Origin: a bacterium
GTDB taxonomy: Bacteria > Bacillota > Clostridia > Lachnospirales > Lachnospiraceae
Assembly: GCA_004562765.1 (NCBI GenBank)
Contig: SFRL01000010.1
Span: 49,369 to 113,368, forward strand
Length of the DNA stretch: 64,000 bases
Direction of reading: 5' to 3'
The translations under genes and the position numbers were made by a program. Of this stretch, positions 34,374 through 43,013 are shown in pieces. Positions within the stretch are counted from its first letter, which is position 1. Each line of letters begins with the position of its first letter. The notes beneath the pieces are model-generated. The model was not told where the DNA came from. It searched no databases and worked only from the letters and a program-made list of their open reading frames with translations.

Positions 34374-35915
34374 ATGCAGGGAATCTTTCAGGCAATCAAC
34401 AACATTTTTTCTTTCGTCGGTCCGCTCTCTGATTTTTTGTGGGATTTTCCGACAAACTTTGAATGGTATTCATCTATTCCGGTTTTAGGCAATTTTTCGT
34501 TTGCAATTATTTTACTGCTCGGATCCGGAATCTATTTCAGCTTCCGGATCGGATTTATGCAGGTGACGCATTTCAAAAAGGGAATCGGGATCATGACGCA
34601 GCAGAGGACGGTGGAAACAGGAATTTCTCCGCTTGCGGCGTTTCTGTTAAGCTCGGCGATGCGTGTGGGTCCCGGAAACATTCTCGGTGTCACAGGTGCC
34701 ATTGCAGTGGGAGGCCCCGGAGCTTTATTCTGGATGTGGGTATCGGCGTTCTTTGGAATGTCCGTTGCCTATATGGAGAGTGTGCTTGCCCAGATCTTTA
34801 AAGAGAAAAAGGATGATGAATTTATCGGAGGTCTTCCTTTCTATGGAAGAAAGCTTCTGAAAAATAAAGTATGGATCGGAGTATTCCTCTCCGTGCTCTA
34901 TATTCTGTATGCCCTCTGCTGTCTGCCCGCGCAGGGATTTAACGTTGTATCTTCCATTGGAAGAATGGCTGAGATCGCGACAGGCAGTACGATCGCAGTG
35001 GATTCCGCTTTTTACTACATAGTCGGTGCGCTCATCGTTATTATCACGGCAGTGATCGCATTTGGTGGCATTAAGAAGGTAACGAAGTGGACAGACAAGA
35101 TGGTACCTGTCATGGCAGTGCTTTATGTCGTTACAGTTCTTGTGCTGATCGTCCTTAACTTCAAGCTGATACCGTATTTCTTCCAGGCAGTGTTCTCTGG
35201 CGCATTTAAACCGGAAGCATTTTTCGGAGGTGTGTTTGGAACAGTTCTGGCGCAGGGTGTGAAACGAGGTCTCATGTCCAACGAGGCTGGACAGGGAACG
35301 ATCACCATGTCTGCTGCGGCAGCAGATGCACAGCATCCCTGCGAGCAGGGAATTCTTGCTTCTATCGGTGTCTTTCTTGATACGATCATCATCTGTACGC
35401 TTTCCGGATTTGTGGTAGTCATGGCACATTGCTGGGACGGTCCGAATGCAGCTCAGTGGGCGGAGCTTGATAAGCTTCCCAAGTTTACCGAATCCATTGC
35501 TGTGCTCACACCGGGTACAACGATGAACGCGATCATTACATTTCTTGTCACACTGTGTTTCTGTATGTTCGCTTACACGTGCCTTTTGGGAATGATCAGT
35601 TTTTCAGAGATCGCTGCGAACCGTATCCGAAAGGACAAAGCATTCATCAATGTGATCCGGGTGATCGCTCTCTTTGTAGCAGCATTTGGAATTCTTTGTA
35701 ACATTGCAGGGCTTGAGCTTGGCAATCTGTGGGCATTTTCGGATCTTGGAAATATTATGATCGTCTATTTCAATGTCCCGATCGTTTATGTGGGAGCGAA
35801 GTATGTATTGCGCGCCACAAAGCATTATAAGAAAAATGACGGAACGCCCTTTACCTCTCAGACCATCGGCAGAGATGACTGTACATACTGGGATGAGCGT
35901 GCGAAGAAAAAATAG
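34374..35915 (+). CDS. Sodium:alanine symporter family protein (AGCS)
   Basis: 513 residues, about eleven membrane helices. Family motifs are present: MRVGPGNILGVTGAIAVGGPGALFWMW (about residue 105) and the MSNEAGQGTITMSAAAADA segment (about 302-320). It takes up alanine or glycine with Na+. GGGGAGGG lies 7 bases before the ATG at 34374; an ATG at 34353 precedes that site and is rejected. The G+C level returns to that of the chromosome here, marking the end of the defence insertion. Confidence 0.93.
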   Translation: MQGIFQAINNIFSFVGPLSDFLWDFPTNFEWYSSIPVLGNFSFAIILLLGSGIYFSFRIGFMQVTHFKKGIGIMTQQRTVETGISPLAAFLLSSAMRVGPGNILGVTGAIAVGGPGALFWMWVSAFFGMSVAYMESVLAQIFKEKKDDEFIGGLPFYGRKLLKNKVWIGVFLSVLYILYALCCLPAQGFNVVSSIGRMAEIATGSTIAVDSAFYYIVGALIVIITAVIAFGGIKKVTKWTDKMVPVMAVLYVVTVLVLIVLNFKLIPYFFQAVFSGAFKPEAFFGGVFGTVLAQGVKRGLMSNEAGQGTITMSAAAADAQHPCEQGILASIGVFLDTIIICTLSGFVVVMAHCWDGPNAAQWAELDKLPKFTESIAVLTPGTTMNAIITFLVTLCFCMFAYTCLLGMISFSEIAANRIRKDKAFINVIRVIALFVAAFGILCNIAGLELGNLWAFSDLGNIMIVYFNVPIVYVGAKYVLRATKHYKKNDGTPFTSQTIGRDDCTYWDERAKKK

Positions 35916-35918
35916 ATG

Positions 35919-35947
35919 TTGACAACAGAAAGGTAATATGTTATCTT
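35919..35947 (+). promoter_or_regulatory. Promoter of the MarR-flavodoxin operon
   Basis: TTGACA (35919-35924), 17-bp spacer, TATCTT (35942-35947). The spacer and -10 lie inside the 15-bp dyad described next. Confidence 0.6.
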
Positions 35948-35969
35948 TTCAAGGTAACATATTACCTTT
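35929..35969 (+). promoter_or_regulatory. Perfect 15-bp dyad: MarR operator and/or terminator
   Basis: AAAGGTAATATGTTA (35929-35943) and its exact complement (35955-35969), 11 bases apart. It covers the -10 box and the start of the transcript, 20 bases before the MarR gene, as expected for an autoregulatory operator. The right arm continues into a TTTTT run, so the RNA hairpin could also terminate transcripts of the symporter gene. Confidence 0.7.
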
Positions 35970-35990
35970 TTGTTTTTGGAGGTATTGCTT

Positions 35991-36461
35991 GTGGATTACA
36001 ATGAACTTTATGAAAGCAAAACCGTGGATTTCTCGGGTATTCCGGCCCCCTTTTTTCTGCTGGGACTGCTCAGTGCCTTCGATAATAGCTATCAGGCAAC
36101 GGCGGATGCATTTTTCGGTGAGATCAGTTGGAAGCAGGTGTTTGCGATCGTGTGTATCGATATGTGCAGGGAGTCACCGACACTGAGGGAACTGTCGCAG
36201 GTTATGGGGAGCTCGCACCAGAATGTGAAACAGATCCTGCTAAAACTGGAGAAAAAAGGCTTTGTGACGATGCGGGCGGACGAGAAGGACAAGCGAAAGC
36301 AGCGCATTTTTCTGACGCAGAAGGCGCGGGAGTTCAGCGCCAGCCACGATGAGCAGTCACAGCAGATCGTGAGCAGGATCTTTGCGGGAATTCCGGAAGA
36401 AGAACTCGACGTAACGATTCAGACAATTTTACACATGGAAAGGAATTTGAAAACATTATGA
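35991..36461 (+). CDS. MarR family transcriptional regulator
   Basis: 156 residues, winged helix near 60-125 (TLRELSQVMGSSHQNVKQILLKLEKKGFVTMRADEKDKRKQRIFLT). Start is GTG at 35991 with GGAGG 8 bases upstream; an in-frame TTG at 35985 is too close. It overlaps the flavodoxin gene by 4 bases (ATGA) and a perfect dyad lies over its promoter. This points to self-repression relieved by oxidant or phenolic ligand; that last is inferred from the family. Confidence 0.87.
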   Translation: MDYNELYESKTVDFSGIPAPFFLLGLLSAFDNSYQATADAFFGEISWKQVFAIVCIDMCRESPTLRELSQVMGSSHQNVKQILLKLEKKGFVTMRADEKDKRKQRIFLTQKAREFSASHDEQSQQIVSRIFAGIPEEELDVTIQTILHMERNLKTL

Positions 36462-36991
36462 AAACATTGATCATTTACAATTCACAGACCGGTTTTACCG
36501 CAAAATATGCACAGTGGATGGCAGAAGCCACAGGTGCGGACCGCATGGAACTGAAAGAGGCAAAAAAGAAAGACCTCAAGTATTTTGATGACTATAACAA
36601 GATCATTTACGGCGGCTGGGTCATGGGCGGCAATGTGAGCAAACTGCAATGGTTTGAACAGTATCTGAGCGCATGGAAGGATAAGAAACTGGCAGTATTT
36701 GCCGTTGGCGCAAGTCCCGAGGACTCAGAAAGTGTGGAAGAATTTTTGGAGAAGACTTTTGGCGGAGAGCAGTGGAAGGGTGTTGCACATTTTTACTGCC
36801 AGGGTGGACTGGACTATGACCGGATGTCTATGCCAAACAAAATGCTCATGAAGATGATGAAAAAATCGTTGGACGGGAAGAAAGACAAGACACCGCAGGA
36901 AGAGGAAATGGCTCAGATGCTCGGTCGTTCCTACGATATTTCAGACCGCAAATATGCAGAACCTGTGATCGACTGGATACAGGGAGAATAG
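36458..36991 (+). CDS. Flavodoxin domain protein
   Basis: 177 residues. N-terminal FMN phosphate loop IIYNSQTGFTAKYAQWMAE (about 4-22), then KIIYGGWVMGGNVSKLQWFEQYL and AVFAVGASP as in the HemG/flavodoxin_5 group. It probably carries electrons or reduces a quinone-like substrate. The gene is translationally coupled to the MarR regulator, suggesting a redox-stress role. Confidence 0.87.
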   Translation: MKTLIIYNSQTGFTAKYAQWMAEATGADRMELKEAKKKDLKYFDDYNKIIYGGWVMGGNVSKLQWFEQYLSAWKDKKLAVFAVGASPEDSESVEEFLEKTFGGEQWKGVAHFYCQGGLDYDRMSMPNKMLMKMMKKSLDGKKDKTPQEEEMAQMLGRSYDISDRKYAEPVIDWIQGE

Positions 36992-36995
36992 AAAA

Positions 36996-37625
36996 ATGGA
37001 AGCCAGATTTTATGATTTAAATGATCTCGTCCGGGCAGATTGTCATGACTGCCATGGGTGCAGCTCATGCTGCAGGGAAATGGGAGACACGATCCTTTTA
37101 GATCCCTATGACGCGTATCAATTTCAAAAACAGGGAAAGCCGATGAGCGGGCTGCTGGAGAGCGGAGCAGCTGCACTCACGGTATGGGAAGGAATGATCC
37201 TGCCGCACTTGCAGATGAATGCGGCAACAGGGGCATGTTCATTCCTGAACGGAGATGGGCGCTGCGGGATTCATGAATTTCGACCGGGCATGTGTCGACT
37301 GTTTCCGCTTGGGCGAAATTTTGAAGACGGAAAGATGAATTATTTTCTGCTGGAACATGCCTGTGAGAACAGGAACCGTTCTAAGATCAGGGTAAGCAGA
37401 TGGCTGGGGATCGAGCCACCGGAAAAATACCATCGATTTGTGCTGGAGTGGCACGATTTCCGCCATGAGATGGTAGCTATCCTGTCCGGGGCGGAGGAAG
37501 AACAGGCAAAGCAGTTAAATCTGCACCTGCTTCGTACCTTTTTTCTCTCACCTTACGATACGGCATCGGACTTTTATCCGCAGTTTTCTGAACGTACAGC
37601 TCGGATCGCGGATGCATTTCATTGA
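36996..37625 (+). CDS. YkgJ family cysteine cluster protein
   Basis: 209 residues. The cysteine cluster CHDCHGCSSCC (about 13-23), CGIHEFRPGMCRLFP (about 88-102) and a later Cys (HACENR) form the family motif that is expected to bind zinc or an Fe-S cluster. Function unknown; third gene of the MarR operon, 4 bases after the flavodoxin gene. A terminator follows. Confidence 0.87.
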   Translation: MEARFYDLNDLVRADCHDCHGCSSCCREMGDTILLDPYDAYQFQKQGKPMSGLLESGAAALTVWEGMILPHLQMNAATGACSFLNGDGRCGIHEFRPGMCRLFPLGRNFEDGKMNYFLLEHACENRNRSKIRVSRWLGIEPPEKYHRFVLEWHDFRHEMVAILSGAEEEQAKQLNLHLLRTFFLSPYDTASDFYPQFSERTARIADAFH

Positions 37626-37631
37626 TATTTG

Positions 37632-37672
37632 GCACGCTGATATGGAAACAGTCAGCGTGCCTTTGTTTTTTC
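37632..37672 (+). terminator. Terminator of the MarR operon
   Basis: GGCACGCTGA (37632-37641) pairs perfectly with TCAGCGTGCC (37653-37662), followed by a T-rich run. Confidence 0.9.
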
Positions 37673-37673
37673 T

Positions 37674-37701
37674 TGTTTGTCATAAAAAGCTATGCTATAC
37701 T
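37674..37701 (+). promoter_or_regulatory. Candidate promoter of the hybrid kinase gene
   Basis: TTGTTT (37674-37679), 16-bp spacer, TATACT (37696-37701), 23 bases before the start codon. Confidence 0.5.
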
Positions 37702-37724
37702 AGCCGTATGGGAGGCTTAGGGGG

Positions 37725-39650
37725 ATGAAAAAGAAAATTAACAGAAGACTGACCGTAGTGTTTGTCATGTCATTTGTCATATATATGTTGTTTGGTCAGA
37801 TGACACAGCTGCTTCAATTGCAAAAGAATGTTGTGAGAGAATCAGAGATCATCATCAGCCATCTGGCGAGGACTGCGGAGCAGATGAATGTTTCCGGTTC
37901 GGTAGACGAGAGCGGATGGAATAAGGTGCTATCGTTTGCAGTGCCGGATGAAGATGTAAAGATGCTGATCGTGGATTCGGCGACGGAAAAAGTGCTCGGA
38001 GCGACAGCGGAGGAACTTTCGGGAAAAACTCTGGGAGAACTGGGATTTATGCCGAATGACTACCGAAAATTCGGGAACGGTTTTCATGTTTCGATGGATG
38101 ATGAAACATATTACGGTGTATTTTATGAGTACGACGGCGTAATGTATGGGCGCTTCAAAAGTCGGGGAGCGATCTATCAGCCATTGCATGCACCCACTGT
38201 CATGATGCCGCTCGTCGTTACCGTGTTTCTGCTGATACTCGGCATCGGTATCGGCAGATATGCAAATGAAAATATTGCAAAGCCGCTGACCAGGCTGGGA
38301 GAAGCAATGCGTCGTTTTGCAGATGGAGAGAGTGATGTGTCGTTCTCCACGGGGAAAACGGATTTTGATGAGATACAGCAGATGGGAAGCTGTATGAACC
38401 AGATACAGGATAAGATCGCCGATATGCAGGCGCAGCTGGATGAGCATCAACAGCTTCTGAAGATAGAGTCTGAACGTGCAGATGTCGCAACTGCGGCAAA
38501 ACGGGTGTTTCTGTCACGCATGTCGCATGATATTCGTACACCGATGAACGGTATTATCGGAATGACGGCGATCGCGGAGGCGAATATCGGTGATGAGGAA
38601 CGTGTCAGGGATGCCCTCGCCAAGATCGATGCTTCCGGTAAGCAGCTTTTGACGATGTTGAATGACGTGCTGGATATGAGTATGATCGAGTCGGGCAGGC
38701 TTGATATGACAGAGGAGAATTTCCAGCTGGCAGATCTGATCAATGAGACGATCAAAAAGCTTCGACCGATGGCAGAAGCCAGACAGCATCAGCTGCTTGT
38801 AGAGGTAAAGGGACTGATGCATGAGCACGTGGTCGGAGAACCGCGCCGCGTACAGGCGATCTTTACGAATATTATAGAAAATTCCGTGAAATATACGCCG
38901 AAGGGCGGTACCATCCGCGTGACGATCGCCGAGCTGCCGTCAGAGATCCGTTATGTGGGCAGGTATTCGTTCGTTTTCGAGGACAATGGTATCGGAATGA
39001 CGCAGGATATGGTACAGCGTATTTTTGAACCCTTTGAACGTGAGTCAAATGACCGGCGCGCCGGGACGATCCGCGGCATGGGTCTTGGGCTTCCGATCGT
39101 GAAGAATATCGTAGAACTGATGAATGGTTCCATTCAGGTGGAGAGTGAACCGGAGACCGGATCCAGATTTCGCGTGGTCATAAACCTGAAGCTTCAGAGA
39201 CGCGCAGAGGGCGTTGCTACACGGATCGAGAAAAACGAGGTTCGTCTGGAAGACTTCCGCAGCGAAAACTATTCTGACAGGCGGGTGCTTGTTGTGGAGG
39301 ATCATGAGCTGAGCAGTGAGATCGCCACGGAGGTACTGAAAATGGCAGGAGTAGAGGTCGAACAGGTATTTAACGGCCAGCAGGCGGTACTGCGCATGAC
39401 GGAAGTGCCTGAGGGATATTTCGATCTGATCTTTATGGATATTCAAATGCCTGTCATGGATGGTTATATTGCAACACGCATGATCCGAAATATGAAACGC
39501 GAGGATGTGAGGCAGCTGCCGATCATTGCAATGACGGCATTGTCGTCCGGAGAGGACCGGGAGGCAGCAAGGCTGGCGGGTATGGATGACTATATTACCA
39601 AGCCTATAGAACTTGACCGGTTAAAGAAAATGCTCATGAAGTGGCTGTAG
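37725..39650 (+). CDS. Hybrid sensor histidine kinase/response regulator
   Basis: 641 residues: membrane helix (about 10-29), extracytoplasmic sensor (about 30-155, PAS/Cache-like), second helix (about 160-178), HAMP and coiled coil, HisKA with the phosphorylated His in FLSRMSHDIRTPMNG (about 267), HATPase (NIIENSVKYTPKGG, EDNGIGM, GMGLGLPIV), and a C-terminal receiver with the acceptor Asp in LIFMDIQMPVMDG (about 572) and Lys in DDYITKPIE. There is no DNA-binding domain, and no His-phosphotransfer protein nearby, so the partner is elsewhere. A GGGGG motif precedes the ATG. Confidence 0.93.
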   Translation: MKKKINRRLTVVFVMSFVIYMLFGQMTQLLQLQKNVVRESEIIISHLARTAEQMNVSGSVDESGWNKVLSFAVPDEDVKMLIVDSATEKVLGATAEELSGKTLGELGFMPNDYRKFGNGFHVSMDDETYYGVFYEYDGVMYGRFKSRGAIYQPLHAPTVMMPLVVTVFLLILGIGIGRYANENIAKPLTRLGEAMRRFADGESDVSFSTGKTDFDEIQQMGSCMNQIQDKIADMQAQLDEHQQLLKIESERADVATAAKRVFLSRMSHDIRTPMNGIIGMTAIAEANIGDEERVRDALAKIDASGKQLLTMLNDVLDMSMIESGRLDMTEENFQLADLINETIKKLRPMAEARQHQLLVEVKGLMHEHVVGEPRRVQAIFTNIIENSVKYTPKGGTIRVTIAELPSEIRYVGRYSFVFEDNGIGMTQDMVQRIFEPFERESNDRRAGTIRGMGLGLPIVKNIVELMNGSIQVESEPETGSRFRVVINLKLQRRAEGVATRIEKNEVRLEDFRSENYSDRRVLVVEDHELSSEIATEVLKMAGVEVEQVFNGQQAVLRMTEVPEGYFDLIFMDIQMPVMDGYIATRMIRNMKREDVRQLPIIAMTALSSGEDREAARLAGMDDYITKPIELDRLKKMLMKWL

Positions 39651-39691
39651 TCGAGGGGATTGAAAAGTTAGATGATGGGAGAAAATGTAAG

Positions 39692-40201
39692 ATGAAAGAT
39701 GAATTATGGGATATTTATGATGAGAATAAAAAACTGACCGGCAGAATGATGCGGCGGAATGACTGGAACATGAAGCCGGGCGATTACCATCTGACCGTGC
39801 TGGGCGTTGTTCGTCACACCGATGGACGTTATCTCATCACAAAGCGGGTAATGACAAAATCCTGGGCTCCGGGCTGGTGGGAAGTATCCGGCGGCGGAGT
39901 CATGGCAGGAGAGGATTCCCATACCGCTGTGCTGCGCGAGGTGCGCGAGGAGACCGGACTGGATGTATCCGGCTGGGATGGCGGTTATCTCTTTTCTTAC
40001 CGGCGTGATAATCCGCAGGAAGGAGACAACTACTTTGTGGATGTATACCGGTTTACCGGAGATTTTACGGAAGCGGATCTCCATCTTCAGGAGGAAGAAA
40101 CCGACGGATGGATGCTGGCGGACATCGGACAGATCAAAGCGCTTGCCGAGGAGGGCATTTTCCTTCATTATGACAGTATCAAAAAAGTATTTGATAATTA
40201 A
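39692..40201 (+). CDS. Nudix hydrolase
   Basis: 169 residues. The Nudix box GGVMAGEDSHTAVLREVREETGL is complete in form (Gx5Ex7REVREETGL) at about residues 66-88. The N-terminal DELWDIYDENKKLTGRMMRR resembles the Idi/YfcD-like Nudix group that works on isopentenyl or nucleotide diphosphates. The ATG at 39692 is preferred; a GTG at 39641 would overlap the kinase gene. Substrate unknown. Confidence 0.88.
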   Translation: MKDELWDIYDENKKLTGRMMRRNDWNMKPGDYHLTVLGVVRHTDGRYLITKRVMTKSWAPGWWEVSGGGVMAGEDSHTAVLREVREETGLDVSGWDGGYLFSYRRDNPQEGDNYFVDVYRFTGDFTEADLHLQEEETDGWMLADIGQIKALAEEGIFLHYDSIKKVFDN

Positions 40202-40213
40202 TGTATGTGAACA

Positions 40214-40250
40214 TAAAAAATCAGGCGTGATTCGTTACGCCTGATTTTTT
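40214..40250. terminator. Bidirectional terminator
   Basis: AAAAATCAGGCGT and ACGCCTGATTTTT pair perfectly around 8 bases (about 40216-40249). It serves the Nudix gene on the plus strand and the convergent lipoprotein gene on the minus strand. Confidence 0.9.
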
Positions 40251-40261
40251 ATGCTTATGCA

Positions 40262-40813
40262 TTACTTGATGGGATCCGGTTTGTCGCTGGTGTATTTATC
40301 CTCAGCAGCAGTGGACTGTTCGGGGCTTAAGTAAGCAAACTGTAAAGCCTTCTGGCTGTCTGTGACCATCGTGCTGATGATGATATTTCCATCCTCGAGA
40401 TACCAGACATCACCGTAATTTGTTTCTTTTTGTGTGTTATAACCGCTCTCGCCGTGGGCGGCAACCACATCCGCATGGATCGTATCATAGAGCTTATAAA
40501 GTTCATCTGCGTCGTCTGAACCATATGCCCAGGCAATGCTTGCCAGCTTTTCATCCTGATCAAACATATATTTTACAGTACCGGGCACTCCTTGATATTC
40601 CCTGTCGTATGTATAGGTTGTGCCTCCGTACACGGAATCGTAGGTCTCGTGGTCTGTTCCTTCGACGTTCTCCATATCCTTCACGCTGCTCTCCCATTTC
40701 AATTCGGAGAACGGGCAATCCGGTAAAGCTGCGGATTTTTTGCTGCCACAGCCGCAGAGAAGCGCTGCCGCAAAGGAAAGCGTGAGGCAGAGACTGAAGA
40801 TCTTCTTTTTCAT
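40262..40813 (-). CDS. Lipoprotein of unknown function
   Basis: 183 residues. Signal peptide with lipobox LLCGC (lipidated Cys20 or Cys22). The mature part has no motif I recognise; it contains ELKWESSVKDMENVEG and several aromatic-rich strands, suggesting a small beta-rich extracellular domain. Single gene, AraC gene upstream on the same strand after 26 bases. Confidence 0.75.
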   Translation of the reverse strand: MKKKIFSLCLTLSFAAALLCGCGSKKSAALPDCPFSELKWESSVKDMENVEGTDHETYDSVYGGTTYTYDREYQGVPGTVKYMFDQDEKLASIAWAYGSDDADELYKLYDTIHADVVAAHGESGYNTQKETNYGDVWYLEDGNIIISTMVTDSQKALQFAYLSPEQSTAAEDKYTSDKPDPIK

Positions 40814-40839
40814 GATGGATAAATCCTCCCTGTGAATCT

Positions 40840-41691
40840 TTAAAATTCCGATGTCATAAACTGTTTGGGTGTGATGCCCTTGTATTTATGAAACGTCTTG
40901 ATAAAATAACTCTCATCGTTAAAACCGCAGGACAGCGCCACCTCTTTGATAGAGATATCCTTGGTGGATAACATCTCACAGGCACATTCGATCCGGTAAT
41001 AATTCAGATAGTCAATGGGCGTGCGCTCTGTCATGCTGCGAAAATAGCGGCAGAAATATTTTTCATTCATGCCGGCGATCTTAGCGAGATGTTCAAGCTT
41101 GATGTTATTATAATAATTCTCTGAGATATAGGCAAGCACATTCTTGATGGAATTCAGCCGTTCATTTGCCACGGCATCATCCCGGTTCTGCTCATACAGA
41201 TGCTTTTCAAGGATGGTGCCGATGAGCTGATACAGATAGCCCTGCACTTTGAACTCGTAGCCGGTGGAACGCGAGGAGAGTGCTTCGCACAGTCCTCGTA
41301 CCAGCTCACAGATGCCGTCATCGTGTGCGGAAAGCAGGTTGTGGATGAGGATCTTGTGGTCGGTGATGTCCTGAATGATCTTTGCGCAGGCATGGTTATC
41401 CTTCATGAGGATCTGCAGGTCGAATACGATGCAGTCATACACACAGTCCACAGGTGTGCCGCCGTGAAGCACGCCGTCTGTGATAAAAATGATATCTCCG
41501 GCGTGGTAGACGTTGGTCTCGTTGTTGATCGTCAGGTGAAAACTGCCGGATAAAATGCGTATGATCTCGTATTCTGTATGCCAGTGATATGTCATATGAT
41601 AGCGCGGACTTCGCGGTTGTTCGTGGTAAAACGCGATCGGAAAGTTAAACGTTCCATGTTTGCGCTGTTCTTTGTACTCTATGTATTTCAT
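40840..41691 (-). CDS. AraC family transcriptional regulator with cupin domain
   Basis: 283 residues. N-terminal cupin (about 20-110; YHMTYHWHTEYEIIRILSGS, HAGDIIFITDGVLHGG), C-terminal double helix-turn-helix (about 185-283; KLEHLAKIAGMNEKYFCRYFRS, IKEVALSCGFNDESYFIKTFHKYKGITPKQF). Such proteins usually activate sugar genes when the cupin binds a sugar. AAGGAG precedes the start. It diverges from the LacI gene and ABC operon and may share in their control. Confidence 0.92.
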   Translation of the reverse strand: MKYIEYKEQRKHGTFNFPIAFYHEQPRSPRYHMTYHWHTEYEIIRILSGSFHLTINNETNVYHAGDIIFITDGVLHGGTPVDCVYDCIVFDLQILMKDNHACAKIIQDITDHKILIHNLLSAHDDGICELVRGLCEALSSRSTGYEFKVQGYLYQLIGTILEKHLYEQNRDDAVANERLNSIKNVLAYISENYYNNIKLEHLAKIAGMNEKYFCRYFRSMTERTPIDYLNYYRIECACEMLSTKDISIKEVALSCGFNDESYFIKTFHKYKGITPKQFMTSEF

Positions 41692-41747
41692 GTTTGCTCC
41701 TTATCGAATTGGTGAATATATTACAATATTTTTTACCATTATATCAC

Positions 41748-41776
41748 TTTTCAAATCATTTTCCAATCGTTATAAT
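41748..41776 (+). promoter_or_regulatory. Promoter of the LacI gene
   Basis: TTTTCA (41748-41753), 17-bp spacer, TATAAT (41771-41776). Two small dyads with central CG, TTCGCGAA (41801-41808) and CGAAC-AC-GTTCG (41805-41816), lie between it and the gene and could be weak operators. Confidence 0.55.
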
Positions 41777-41841
41777 AAAAAACGAACAAGAGCGTACCGT
41801 TTCGCGAACACGTTCGGCGCATGAGGCAGAAAGGATTCATT

Positions 41842-42849
41842 ATGGCAGCAACAATACGCGATATCAGGGAACAGACCGGCTTATCGCTGGCGACCATTTC
41901 AAAATATTTGAATGGCGGAAATGTGCTACCTGAAAACAGAGAGAAGATCGAGACTGCGATCCGCGACCTGCACTATGAGGTGAATGAGATTGCCAGAGGT
42001 CTTGTGACGAACAAGACAAAGACGATCGGCATGATCGTCTACGATATTGAGAGTATGTTTTCCGGTGTACTGATCCGGCACGTGGGCGACTGCCTGCGCA
42101 AGGCAGGCTATGCATTGCTGGTGTGTGACTCCTGCAACGATGAAAAGATCGAGGCAGACAATGTCCGCTTTCTTATAAATAAGAAGGTTGAGGGCATGGT
42201 GGTCATCCCGGTATCCTGGAAAGAGGATTTCCTGCTGCCGACCCGTGAAAAAAAGATACCGGTTGTGCTGATGGACCGCTCATTTGCGGTATCTGATTTT
42301 GATTGCGTAAAGATCGACAATCGGACAGCTGCTTTGCGGGCAACCAATCATCTGCTGGGGTGCGGACATAAGAAGATCGCGATCATAGCTTCTCGTGTGG
42401 AGTATACGGGCTGGGAGCGCTACAAGGGCTTTCAGGAGGCAATGGTTCAGGCCGGACTTTCCGTGCCGGAGGAATATTGCAGAATCGGAGCACATACCAT
42501 AGAATTCGGACATGAGAGCATGCTGAAGCTGTTAGAGCTTCCGGACCGCCCGACTGCGGTGCTCATGACGAACTATGAGACATCGCTCGGCGCCGTGATG
42601 GCAGTGAACGAATCAGGCTTTGATTGCCCCGGAGATATTTCCATGCTGGGATTTGATGATCTGATCATGTCACATGTCGTAAAGCCGAAGTTGTGCATGG
42701 TCGTGCAGCCCATGAAAGAGATGTGTGAGAAGGCAGTGGAGCTGGTGCTGACGCAGATAAACAGCAAGGAGGAGCGGCCGCCGATCGAACTGAGTATGGG
42801 CACAACGCTTCGCGACGGAAACTCGATCAAACCGTTACAGGGGAAGTAG
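41842..42849 (+). CDS. LacI family transcriptional regulator
   Basis: 335 residues. The headpiece begins TIRDIREQTGLSLATISKYLNGG (about 3-25) with a hinge helix NEIARGL, then a periplasmic-binding-protein-like ligand domain (TIGMIVYDIESMFSGVLI, GFDDLIMSHVVKPKLC). ATG at 41842 has AGAAAGGA 7 bases upstream; a further ATG at 41821 adds seven residues and lacks a site. It should repress the ABC operon that follows, whose promoter carries a LacI-type dyad. Confidence 0.92.
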   Translation: MAATIRDIREQTGLSLATISKYLNGGNVLPENREKIETAIRDLHYEVNEIARGLVTNKTKTIGMIVYDIESMFSGVLIRHVGDCLRKAGYALLVCDSCNDEKIEADNVRFLINKKVEGMVVIPVSWKEDFLLPTREKKIPVVLMDRSFAVSDFDCVKIDNRTAALRATNHLLGCGHKKIAIIASRVEYTGWERYKGFQEAMVQAGLSVPEEYCRIGAHTIEFGHESMLKLLELPDRPTAVLMTNYETSLGAVMAVNESGFDCPGDISMLGFDDLIMSHVVKPKLCMVVQPMKEMCEKAVELVLTQINSKEERPPIELSMGTTLRDGNSIKPLQGK

Positions 42850-42912
42850 CGGAGGCTGGCGGGCAAGTGACTATTTTACCATCTTTTTCCCGAAACGTCC
42901 CATCTATATAAA

Positions 42913-42941
42913 TTGACAAGCGACGCTTTAGGGGGGATAAT
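42913..42941 (+). promoter_or_regulatory. Strong sigma-A promoter of the sugar ABC operon
   Basis: TTGACA (42913-42918), 17-bp spacer, GATAAT (42936-42941). A dyad AAGCG-A-CGCTT falls in the spacer. Confidence 0.85.
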
Positions 42942-42953
42942 AAGGTTACTTGA

Positions 42954-42973
42954 AGGGTGAAACGGTTCATCCT
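42954..42973 (+). promoter_or_regulatory. LacI-type operator
   Basis: AGGGTGAAACGGTTCATCCT is a near-perfect dyad with TGAA/TTCA arms and central CG, as recognised by LacI/GalR/CcpA family regulators. It begins 13 bases after the -10 box, so binding would block transcription. The neighbouring LacI protein is the obvious candidate; CcpA is the alternative. Confidence 0.7.
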
Positions 42974-43013
42974 GATTACGCCAACAAAAAAATCATAGTT
43001 GGGAGGAAGAAAG

